Shown here: positions 35,882 through 47,300 of the stretch, in pieces
Position numbering within the stretch: position 1 is the first letter of the stretch
Layout of the letters: every line of letters begins with the position of its first letter
From: Lepas anatifera
Lineage: Eukaryota; Arthropoda; Thecostraca; Lepadidae
NCBI GenBank assembly: GCA_034440635.1
Contig: JAOTON010001356.1
Span: 516,501-580,500 of the forward strand
DNA length: 64,000 nucleotides
Direction: 5' to 3'
The notes under the pieces: model-generated
What the model was told of the DNA's origin: nothing
The model's database searches: none
Seen by the model: the letters and a program-made list of their open reading frames with translations, nothing else
Translations under genes and position numbers: made by a program

Positions 35882-38214
35882 GTCAGACCCCCTCTTGATT
35901 TATCCTTCATAGTTTGTAGTACAACGTCCGTGGGATGGTTCATTCAGGACCCCTCGGCGGAGCTAGCGACCTCAAGTGACATCAGACCTCCTCCAGCCAC
36001 CCACGGCCGGGGCGGCCCAATACTGCCACTAGTTATCCGACTGTTCACAACAACCACAAACACACATCAATACTCACAACACCTGAATGGCCGAATGAAA
36101 TCATTGCATCGTTTATATTTCATTAGCAATATGAAGACGCCGATCAGTCGACTGAATTCCTTTTCCTTCAACACGCGCAGTGGAGAGACGACACGCTCAG
36201 GAATTATCTTCAAACGTAGGAAAATAACATTTTCCGGCTGTCAACGCTTCTCTGGCCACCTCGGAAATAGGTGGAGGGGTACTTATAAAGCCCTACACTA
36301 CGTATGTTAAGGTAAGCGGGGAGAGGCTAATGAGTAACATATCGCTTGGCTTTCCACATGAATTGCACGACTTCCAAAGGGATTCTACATCCCACGACCG
36401 ATGCCACCGCTCGACCTCGGCCGCCCGCGAAATCCAATACACCAGCTTCGTGCTCAGATCTTTAGCCCACTCCAGGCACTGGGGTCAACGCCTCTTCATT
36501 TATTCCTGCCACGCAAATGGCCGCACAGAGCAGCAGCGCTCTGTACATTCGGCGCCATTGAGCTGCTTCTCTGGCGCGGATGTCGTCCCCACGTGCCAGG
36601 CCCAGAGCGTTGGTCAATAGCGGAGCACCTAACTGCTCCAGTGATGCTATTTGCGCCATCCCAGGACGCTGAGCAGGTATTCAAGCCCCAGAGGCTAACC
36701 CCACTGCTTACGTAAACCGGCCTCCAGGACAAACAAGGCACGCGGACGGCACGATGACGCCGCCACCCGGAGCCAAAACATGGCACGCAGCACGCGCTAA
36801 CTATAGCTGCTCAGCATACCTCATTACGGACGAAAGAGAGCCAGCTCGGCTAGGTTTTAACCCAGCATCTGTGGCTCGCAGGATTCAATCGAACACCGCC
36901 CGGGCTTCCACCGAGTTTCCAGATAGTCCAAAATCGCTCTCGCGGCCCCGCCGACAGCTCAAACAGAACCGTGTCATTTCAACGAAATGGGGCGGGTTGA
37001 AAGTTGGATAATTGAACTGGGCCGTTTCGTTGAACAGTGGGAAGGCTGACCCCGCACTTCTTCCCATCCCAAAGGCGCGCTGGCGCTGCTTCTGTGGAAG
37101 AATAGTCCTTCAGTCGGAGGCGCGGCGGTAAGCTGCGATGGCTTACTTGAACATACTTGTGAACAGTTGAAAGGTTACACCAAATCACGTACGACACTGG
37201 CAGCAAGCACCCTCTCTGGTAAAAGCCATCGCTCATTTCATTTCACCCCAGTACAAGCGCAGTGACATATTCAATTAAGACACTACCCTGGCTACAAATT
37301 GTCACCCTCTAACCAGGCTTTTGCAGGGAACGCGGCAATTACAGAAGTCAAACGACTGTCTTCTCTGTCAGATCATCACAAGGCTCGTGAGATGCCTGAC
37401 GAAGGATTAACTATAATTGGTTCTCAAAGTTCGTTCTACGCGTCAAGTGGTTAGCACGTTAACAAACACGTGCTGGCACATTCTGCGCAAAAAAAGCTAG
37501 CACGTTCCGAAACCAAACACACGCCAGACATCTAGAGTCTTCCCATCCCTGTAAGAAGATTCCCTCATTGGAAATATTGAAGAAAAAACATCCAAATATC
37601 GCCAGCTGCTACGCTGCTCTCGACACCCACACCGTCGACCGCGCCCACACGTCGTCGCTAACGACGCGCGTCGACGCCGATGCGACAGCTGATCTGCCGC
37701 CCCGGTGCCGGGTCCGAACCCGTGACCGGGGTGGGACGTGGCTGACCGCACCAGCACGCCGCAGCCGCGCGTGGCCACACCGCGGCAGTGCGGCCCAAAA
37801 CGGGCCGGCAGGACACGGAGGCCCGCCCACCGGCAGCTCGCGGCCGGTGGGGTGGCGGCGGGGAAAGCTGGACAGGCGGCTGCAGTCCTAGTTCGCTGCA
37901 GAGCACTTATTTTTCCAGTTCTAGGGACTACTAAATGACCTCTAAACACGCGGTAAGCAAATATAATTTTCACAACACGGTAAGTGAAAATGCGTACGCA
38001 CAAGGACAATTTCACATTTACGTATCTCTGTATTGAGCTTTCCTCCACAGTCTACGAGCCTCTTTAGCCGTTTCTCCTAGGCGTACGAACACCTTTACCC
38101 GCTTCTCCTAGGTGAAACACCACCATCTATGCTCATCGCGCAAGAAGCGTGAATACATGATAAGATGCTAAGCTTTACCGAGCAAAGTGGAGAAAGGTCT
38201 TGTGTCAACACGCA

Positions 38215-38629
38215 GTGGAGGCAACCCTGAATTGCCCCCCCTTGAGAACTAAGAAACCAACATGATTGTAAAACAAACGCCCGTTTGGAGTTTATGGGGC
38301 TACAGTTTTTGTATTATAACCAAATTTCATTGACCTATCTTCATGGTCAACGGAGGTTATTAAAGCCAATTTTGGTCACGCTGAGGACCTATACGGGAAT
38401 TCCGCGATCATGCGGAGAATTACTGCAAACACACGACAACGGGCTAAGGTGATGGAGGGTAGGCTGCACCATGCCGTATTCTCTGAAGTTAAGGGTCAAG
38501 GTCATTCAAGGTCACTGACTTATGACGTCACAATATGGCATACTCTACACAATGTTCACTATAACTAGCACTATAGCAACCGTTAGGCGGGAAACGAGGG
38601 CTTGACCTTGACCTTAACATAGGGTAGAC
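38215..38629 (+). mobile_element. Truncated, diverged copy of the 0.9-kb TTAA element
   Basis: The order of motifs (CATTGACCTA, then AAGGTCATTCAAGGTCA, a TATGACGTCACAATATGGCA block, ACTATAGCAACCGTTAGGCG, GGGAAACGAGGGCTTGACC) matches 53.4-53.8 kb on the same strand. The intact element at 38,630 is in the opposite orientation and starts exactly where this one stops, so it may have inserted into or beside the older copy. Confidence 0.6.
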
Positions 38630-39555
38630 TTAACACGCGCACTGGAGGGGGGCCTCGGAGGCCCCCCCACCTGTTTTTCGGAGGTGTCCGGAGAACCGCT
38701 TGTTGCCGAAAAACGAAACGTGGCCAAATTTAACAGAATTTAATAGCGCGTCGATTGGTGAAGACTTTTTGAAAATCGGCCGAAATTTTTTTACTTATAG
38801 CCTTTCAAAGTCAGACCTGCATTTTGAGATCGCCGTAAACGCGCGGTTGGACCAGTTAGCTTGCATTGAAGACCGAGTGGTGACGTCATAACGTCATATA
38901 AGCGGGACTATATGTCAAGGTCACTTCACATGAAAGTCAAGGTCAAGGTCAAAGGTCACAGATCAAGGTCATATCTGCACTTTCAAGGTCACTGACCACT
39001 GTGCGTCCGGCCAAATGACGTTACCCCGTCTGACATATATTATGCTATGACGTCATCGGTAGGGTACCCCAATACAAAGGTCAAGGTCAAAGGTCAAGGT
39101 CAAAGGTCATTGGGAAAGGTCAATCCTCATTTCCCGCCAAACAGTGGCTACAGTGTTAGTCAAAGTGTAAATAATAAGTAGCATACCATATGGTGACCTT
39201 AAAGGTCAATGACCTTGAATGACCTTGACCCAAAAGTTGTGGGGGAGCCTCTTTGAGACCCTCTTCTCTATGAACCTTGTACGTCTTTAGCTTATTCCCG
39301 CCATTTTCCTGCATAATCACAGCATTTACCAATCGATCCCAGCATGGCCAATATTTGACCTTTACGACCTCGTTTGACCTTGAAGATATTGACCTAGGTC
39401 AATGAAAATTGGTCATCATGTAGATCACTATAGCCCCCACCCACCTACCGAGTGGCGTTTTTCTAACCCTCTTAGTTTTCGAGATCTTAGGGGGGCCTAC
39501 CAGTCCCCCCTCCAGTGCGCGTTAGTGCCAGACTCCCCTCCAGTGCGGGTGTTAA
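38630..39555 (-). mobile_element. TTAA-flanked inverted-repeat element, copy A (piggyBac-type MITE?)
   Basis: A 918-bp body lies between TTAA at 38,630-38,633 and TTAA at 39,552-39,555. The ends are inverted repeats: CACGCGCACTGGAGGGG on the left, and on the right the reverse complement of CACCCGCACTGGAGGGG. A second near-terminal copy of the same motif lies about 20 bp inside the right end. The interior is full of AAGGTCA runs and has no transposase frame. A homologous element in the opposite orientation sits at 53,359-54,246, also between TTAA tetranucleotides. TTAA target duplication is the hallmark of piggyBac transposases, so a non-autonomous member is the simplest reading. Confidence 0.75.
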
Positions 39556-40309
39556 ATATGACGTCATAACACAGCATACGTCACACTGAGTGACGCCATC
39601 CGGCCGGACGCACTGAGGTTAATAGCCTTGAAAATGATGGTATGACCTTGACCTGTGACCTTTAAGCCTGACCTTCATGTAAGGCGAGCGACGTATCATC
39701 CCGAATATATGACATTATGACATCCCAGCTCGGTCTCCAAGGCAGGCGAATCCCTGTGACTGCGGCATTCTAGTGATCTCAAAATATAGATCTGACGTTA
39801 AAGGCCCGTAAGTAAAACAATTACAACATATTTTCAAAATTCCTTCAGCAGCCAACGAGCTCATCAATTCTCTCAAACGCAGCTGGATAGCGTTTGGCTG
39901 CAGCAAACGGTTCTCCAGCCATGTCGAAAAAATAGTTCGGGAGGACTTCGGGACTCTATCTCATACGTGTGCTAGTGGAGGCGGCAATAATGCTCGCCCA
40001 TGTAGAATAAGAAAATACATATCGGAGTGGAAATCCATCGGTTCATCTTTCAAAAGCCAAACTGGGTGCAAAGTATACGCTACCCACAATCTGTTCTCAA
40101 TGTCTAAACGGCGTTTTTATTATCCTAACATCGATACAGACTTCTCAGTTCTCACCTGGATTATTATGGCTGAACCGCACCGAAAAGCAGCCTCTTTGAA
40201 AGATTCTTAGCGTATGCTTATTTGTGTCATTACGATTGCAGCCAGTTTCTGACCCCAAACCGACCATCTGGTCCGCACATCTGACCCCTCTTTACCATTC
40301 CGTTCCAGC

Positions 40310-41270
40310 GGTCTAGTCCTCTCCACAATCCTCTCCAAGAGGCCCCAGTCCTCTCCACAATCCTCTCCCACAGGTCTCGGTCATCCCCACAATCATCTCC
40401 CAGAGGCCTCAGTCCTCTCCACAATCCTCTCCCAGATGCCTCAGTCCTCTCCACAATAATGTCCCAGAGGCCTCAGTCCTCTCCACAATCCTCTCCCAGA
40501 GGCCTCAGTCCTCTACACAATCATCTCCCAGATGCCTCAGCCCTCCCCACAATCATCTCCCAGAGGCCTCAGTCCTCTCCACAATCATCTCCCAGAGGCC
40601 TCAGTCCTCTATACAATCCTCTCCCAAGAGGCCCCAGTCCTCTCCACAATCCTCTCCCAGAGGTCTCAGTCATCTCCACAATCATCTCCCAGAGGCCTCA
40701 GTCCTCTCCACAATCCTCTCCCAGATGCCTCAGTCCTCTCCACAATAATGTCCCAGAGGCCTCAGTCCTCTACACAATCCTCTCCCAGAGGCCTCAGTCT
40801 TCTACACAATCATCTCCCAGATGCCTCAGTCCTCTCCACAATAATGTCCCAGAGGCCTCAGTCATCTCCACAATCATCTCCCAGAGGCCTCAGTCCTCTC
40901 CACGATCCTCTCCCAGAGGCCACAGTCCTCTCCACAATCCTCTCCCAGAGGCCTCAGTCCTCTACACAATCCTCTCCAAGAGGCCTCAGTCCTCTCCACA
41001 ATCCTCTCCCAGAGGCCTCGGTCATCTCCACAATCATCTCCCAGAGGCCTCAGTCCTCACCACAATCCTCTCCCAGAGGCCTCGGTCGTCTCCACAACAA
41101 TGTCCCAAAGGCCTCGGTCCTCTACACAATCCTCTCCCAGAGGCCTCAGTCCTCTACACAATCCTCTCCCAGAGGCCTCAGTCCTCTACACAACCCTCTC
41201 CAAGAGGCCTCAGTCCTCTCCACAATCCTCTCCCGGGCGGCCTCCGCTTTCTCCACCATCCCCCACCAGC
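40310..41270. repeat. 32-bp minisatellite, about 30 copies, abutting an exon donor
   Basis: The unit is CAGAGGCCTCAGTCCTCTCC followed by ACAATCCTCTCC. Variants are CAGATG, ATCATC or ATAATG, TCTACAC and CCAAGAGG. It ends about 40 bp before the donor of the RhoGEF exon at 41,312-41,383 and therefore lies at the start of the following intron. Frames of 251 and 278 codons are open only because the unit lacks stops. Confidence 0.92.
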
Positions 41271-41311
41271 GGTCTCTGTCATGTTAGTACGTTAGTTGTC
41301 TCGGTACTCAC

Positions 41312-41383
41312 CAGAGGCGCCGGGATCGACCTCGGGAGCGGCCGCGTCTGGCGACTCGTCCCGCGTCCGCTTGGCACGCTCGC
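41312..41383 (-). CDS. RhoGEF2: RhoGEF2 exon i (post-C1 linker, probable)
   Basis: Acceptor CGTTTTTTTCAG|GCGAGC is excellent, and so is donor GCCTCTG|GTGAGT. 72 nt, phase 1 to 1, matching the phase-1 end of exon h. It encodes SERAKRTRDESPDAAAPEV and a few more residues, a charged linker as expected between C1 and DH. It has no domain homology, so the call rests on splice sites, phase and strand. It follows a 6.7-kb intron. Confidence 0.65.
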
Positions 41384-44300
41384 CTGAAAAAAACGCGCCA
41401 AAAATCAACAGCTAGCTACACCACTGTGCAACGTAGCGCGGATGCCTGTTAAAACCGGAATCGACATCAAATACACGTATGAGTCGCCCCAGATCACACC
41501 ACCACTAGCCATTTCAGCACACTTTCACGACAAAGTGTATCAGTGGTTAACGACGATGCTCTACTCAACGTCCATAAAATATCCACGAGAGTGTACTATT
41601 TTCCTCGAAACAGCTACTTTTCTTTCAAAGATAGCCTTGAACATAGATCGAAGACTCCAGAAGAGATTAACCCCAAAATATCCTGCCTACTGCGCGTCGC
41701 CTTCGCAGTGCGGAGATTACAAGTATTGATTTGACGGCATTTTCCGGCCGGGGGATGGGCCACAAAGGGCCTGTAACACTTGCAGGCCGGCCCGCCTGCC
41801 GTGTCCCCGCCGATATCGGATATAAAAAGCGCACCAATCAATGATGATAAGACCCCAAATGATGCCCGGCTGATACAATTAGGCGACCTGTCGGAGAGCG
41901 TGTTATTCTCTGGACGAGAGCACTTCTGCCGGAGGAGGGCGCCGCCAAGCTATTTTTACACGGCAGATTGTAAGCCCAGCGTGGTTAACCCTATTTCCGG
42001 CAGGGGGGCTAATATTGCCCCCCTAAGGTTTTTCAAGAATATCTCCGAAACGGCTGGCGATAGAACTTTGAAACTTCCTCACTTTTCCTAAAACTAGTAC
42101 AGGCAGGTTTTCTGAAATTGTCAATATTATATATTTACCAGGGGCGGAGCTATGGCTGGGTTTTTGGGGAGGTTCTATCCACAAACCAAGTATTATCGTA
42201 TGCGATGGGTTCTTTGTAAAAGGAAGCCGTCTCTGCTGATCCTGATACCAGTTATATGGTTTTATTATATCATTTTTATGTGAGATGATAGTGCATTCAC
42301 AATTGTCACTATTTGTATTCATCAGGGGCGGTTACAGCAGTTCAAAATGGGGGGAATGTTATCAAGAAGGACTAAACGTTAGTAAGTGAGAAGACTGCTT
42401 ACAGCCGTGCCAGGGCGAATACAATTGGGTATATGAAAATTCAAAATAGTTATAACCAAATTCTAGATTACCAGAGGCGTGTCCAGTCACTACACATTTT
42501 CAAAATGCATATTCCCAGCCAGTATCACCGCCGCGACTCAATATCGTTGTATATTAAAAATGTGTTTCCAATCACCCCCACCCGCCCCCCCACGACGAGA
42601 GTCCTTGATCCGCCTATGTCACCCCCTTTCCCAGAGCTGCCATGGGAGGGTAAAAATTATCAGAAATAAATTTCAACTAGTCGAGGGACTAATATACTCA
42701 TGCATACCACTCGCATATTGTTGGGATGTATTTTACCCCACTGTTTTACCTTACTGCATCCGCCCCTGATGAGTTTTTCACTTTTTTTCATTTATTTATG
42801 TGTCAAAGATGCCAAACAGTATATCACGGCTTCTAATCCGCGTAACAAAAACTTTTTAGGTTGTATATATTTCCCTCATAGTCCTGGTCCTGGAACTGCC
42901 ATTGAATTTCGAATTTTTGCGTAACTCGAGTATATGACAATTTTGGGTCAATTATTTGTAAATCTGAACTAGTTTTGTGAAAATCGTACAACAGAGACAA
43001 GGGTTATGGAAAATCTAAAAATACACAAAATTGTATATTTTGCACGACTTTCTCCTTAAAAATCAAAATTTTGAAATTTTCTTTTTTCAAAATAAAGTTT
43101 AGCGTCAGGGGAATCTATAGCACTTTGAATTTTCAAAATCGGCCGGTTAGATTACGAGATCTTAGGGGGCCGATATTGCCCCCTGCCGGAAATAGGGGTA
43201 GCCGGGAGCCTGACGGAAATAGGGTTAAGGAGAAGAGAGATCGGGCGAGAAAATGAACCGGGCCCGTGAAAACTGGACTCCAGCCCGACGGGCGGATTTT
43301 GGCTCCAGAGTCACGATTTCCATTCAGATCAAGGAGCTTTTGACCTTAAAGGACATAGGTCACGTTGGACCATCCACACTACAGTCGGGCGGTCGCTTGA
43401 CGGCAATATAACGTTCGAAGAGCAAGCACGAAAAGGAGGAGATATGTCGAACTAAATAGTATTGGCTACGAGCAGATGGCCCCAGATATCGAGAATAGGC
43501 TAAAAACACGTGAAAAGACTCATGAGAGAAGTTTACCCGTATGTGCTTCACATTTCGAGGAGCGCGTCTCGCCGTTCACACCTGGACTGAAGTCTACCTG
43601 CGGCCAAGACCGTGCCGCGCTCCAATATCGCATCGGGGTCGACGCCGTATGTGCCTGGCCAATGATAAGTCATCTCGCATTTCCATTCAGCTTCAGTCCA
43701 TTCAGCTTTCTAAACATAAGGGCCAGTGATTCCCCTCCCACCAGCATACCCATAATCAGACGTCCACCCAGGACAACGTGGGGAAATACCCACATCCGAC
43801 CCAACTCTCACTAGTTTTGTTTGTTTTACGCTTATGTTTATAGCAAACGGAAGCGACGCACACAGGAAACACAAGCAGCTCAACAGAACCACACAGCCGC
43901 CACAGGGTGTCAGCATGAGAGCCGGCCCTGCCAGGACGGTCGGCCGACCGCCCCCTGGTCAGCGCCGACCGCGTCCTGTCTGGGCACTAACATCCCGTAG
44001 CTGCAGAGCCGGATCCAGCCGCCTCCGTCCGTCGGCTCGCCTGCCCGGCCAGCACAAACACGCCGGCGCCCTGGAAGCGACGGCGGCCGCCGGCCGCGGT
44101 AAACCAAACGTCAGCCGCCCTGCAACCGGCGCAAATAAAACACGGCCGTGCCGAAGCCGACGGCGCCGATGCCCGAGTCGAGAACGTGTCAACTAAACCA
44201 GAGCAAGCTGCGGTGCCGGCGCCGCCGTCGGGTGGGTGTAGGGCGGTGCGGAGGCGGGCCAGGCGTGCGCTGGTGGCGTGGTTCACACACAAGGCTGCTT

Positions 44301-47300
44301 ACCCAGAGAGAACGGCGACGCGCCGGGAGGGGGAAACACGACGAACACTCCGTCTGGTCAGCCGCAGGGGGAGGTAGACGGTTAGAAACGGGCGAACACT
44401 GCATGCTGGCTTAGTTAGGACACGATTAGTGAAGACACTTATAAGTCAAATCGCCATCTGCGAGATTCCTGGCTAAACATCACCTCAGGCTAACAGGCTG
44501 ACCGAACGGCAAAGGACACGATAATTACAGCTTAGTCTCAGGTTAGGGCAGAGTTCATCTACTGCAAAACTGAACTGCGCAAAAAATGGCACGTTAAATG
44601 GAAGGAGACGATTATCAACATATATTCTAGAGACTACATTAAATACATATATTATGTTTGAGGGGCAGACATGATACGAATAGTTGAAAATGGTGCAAGT
44701 TAAATCACACCCCAAACACCTATATAAACAGGCAACTACATGTCCAAAGTGTGTGGCTCATTCACCTCAAGACTATAAAAATGAGGAGCTTTCCCCACTA
44801 GGTGAAAAGCTCGTTTCGAAGCGCTTTCGGTTTATTTTGTAAGCCTTCGTCAACGAAATCGTGAAATGTGAGAATGTGAAAAACCGCGATATGGGACAAA
44901 TAACAAAAAGCAACTAGGAAACCAGGCCATTAAAGAACCACTACAAGAGAGTAAGGAGAAATAACCGCTCTCGATCACGGTAGAACTTGGAAGCTACCCA
45001 TAGATTTGGAGGACTGATGTAATGATCTGGGCGGGTTCAAAACTTCTCTGTGCATCACTGTTCGCATCTAACACGTAATGTTGTCAAGGAGGCGTCGTTT
45101 TTATGTTACGTGGAGTCATACAAATGAACACTCGGAGAGAGGTGCCTGCTAGCGGAGGCACACGATACAGAGATGGTGGGAAGTGGAAAGAGGGAGCATG
45201 GACGCCCACATGTCCGACATGTTGGCCGGCTTTAAACCACAACCAGGAGCTGAGAGCATGACTGCCGCCCAGCTCAGTGCCGCTTTGTCACTCAGGCCGA
45301 TTCGGAAGGGTTGGCAGGAGTACAGAGCTGTCGCATGGGACAGCGTGAGCTCCCGGTGGAACGCGGGAGAGCAGCGCTGTGCTCTGGGACAGTAGGGAAT
45401 CCTGGTGGACAGTAGGGGAGCAGAGTTGTGCTCTGGGACAGTAGGGAATCCCGGTGGACAGTAGGGGAGCAGAGCTGTGCTCTGGGACAGTAGGGAATCC
45501 CGGTGGACAGTAGGGGAGCAGAGTTGTGCTCTGGGACAGTAGGGGTTCCCGGTGGACAGAAGGGAGCAGAGCTGTGCTCTGGGACAGTAGGGAATCCCGG
45601 TGGACAGTAGGGGAGCAGAGTTGTGCTCTGGGACAGTAGGGAATCCCGGTGGACAGTAGGGGAGCAGAGCTGTGCTCTGGGACAGTAGGGATTCCCGATG
45701 GACAGTGGGGAGCAGAGTTGTGCTCTGGGACAGTAGGGTTCCCGGTGGACAGAAGGGAGCAGAGCTGTGCTCTGGGACAGTAGGGAATCCCGGTGGACAG
45801 TAGGGGAGCAGAGCTGTGCTCTGGGACAGTAGGGATTCCCGATGGACAGTGGGGGAGCAGAGTTGTGCTCTGGGACAGTAGGGGTTCCCGGTGGACAGAA
45901 GGGGAGCAGAGCTGTGCTCTGGGACAGTAGGGAATCCCGGTGGACAGTAGGGGAGCAGAGCTGTGCTCTGGGACAGTAGGGAATCCCGGTGGACAGTAGG
46001 GGAGCAGAGCTGTGCTCTGGGACAGTAGGGAATCCCGGTGGACAGTAGGGGAGCAGAGTTGTGCTCTGGGACAGTAGGGAATCCCGGTGGACAGTAGGGG
46101 AGCAGAGCTGTGCTCTGGGACAGTAGGGATTCCCGATGGACAGTAGGGGAGCAGAGTTGTGCTCTGGGGACAGTAGGGGTTCCCGGTGGACAGTAGGGAG
46201 CAGAGCTGTGCTCTGGGACAGTAGGGAATCCCGGTGGACAGAAGGGGAGCAGAGCTGTGCTCTGGGACAGTAGGGAATCCCGGTGGACAGAAGGGGAGCA
46301 GAGTTGTGCTCTGGGACAGTAGGGGTTCCCGGTGGACAGAAGGGGAGCAGAGCTGTGCTCTGGGACAGTAGGGAATCCCGGTGGACAGTAGGGGAGCAGA
46401 GTTGTGCTCTGGGACAGTAGGGGTTCCCGGTGGACAGTAGGGAGCAGAGCTGTGCTCTGGGACAGTAGGGAATCCCGGTGGACAGAAGGGGAGCAGAGCT
46501 GTGCTCTGGGACAGTAGGGAATCCCGGTGGACAGAAGGGGAGCAGAGTTGTGCTCTGGGACAGTAGGGGTTCCCGGTGGACAGAAGGGGAGCAGAGCTGT
46601 GCTTTGGAACAGTAGGGATTCCCGGTGGACAGTAGGGGAGAGAGCTGTGCTTTGGGACAGTAGGGATTCCCGGTGGACAGTAGGGGAGCAGAACTGTGCT
46701 TTGGGACACTATAGGTTCCCGGTGAACAATAGGTGAGCAGAGCTGTGCTTTGGGACACTATAGGTTCCCGGTGAACAATAGGTGAGCAGAACTGTGCTTT
46801 GGAACAGGAGAGCAGAACTGTGCTCTGGGACAAGAGGGGAGCAGAGCTGTGCTTGGCATTTGGGTGTGGAGGGAGCATTCAGGTCAAAAAGTTAGATGAG
46901 AGCAAGAGCAAAAACGAGATCGAGAGCGAGAAAGAGAGAAAAATATAAATCAAATATGCTGGACACAGGATTCCAGCCACTGCGCTCTAGATACGGAATA
47001 TTTTCTTGCATATGGCTTTCGGAAACTGCTTTTCCGGTACAACCGAACACGATATCGCATAAAGTCCTCTCATAATATCTCGCTCTAAAGAAAATTCGAC
47101 AATTACGAGACAACGGGACAACGAGGCAAGGGGTGTAGCTAAGATCATTCACGTGGGGAAATCAAGCTCAAACCCCTGTGTGCCAAAATACAGCTTTCCC
47201 CGGGTTTTGATGTTCACACGAGTGTTCAGATTTTGTGAGCGTGTAGCGAGGGTTCGGAGAGCGGCCGATCCGCTCCATATGGGTAGCACGTGCTGTTGGT

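Larger units (their letters stand above)
26180..38214. other. Gene-poor stretch
   Basis: No exon could be supported in these 12 kb. GC-rich, CpG-dense sequence at 31.9-33.1 kb keeps several 80-220-codon frames open on both strands and could be a CpG island for an unseen gene, but no protein family is recognisable. Smaller items are a CT microsatellite at 31.81 kb and the second copy of the 110-bp repeat at 35.77 kb. Confidence 0.4.

Noticed and set aside
45288..46878. Minus-strand frames of 473 and 528 codons
   Set aside because: They are three frame readings of the same 49-bp unit in rotation.
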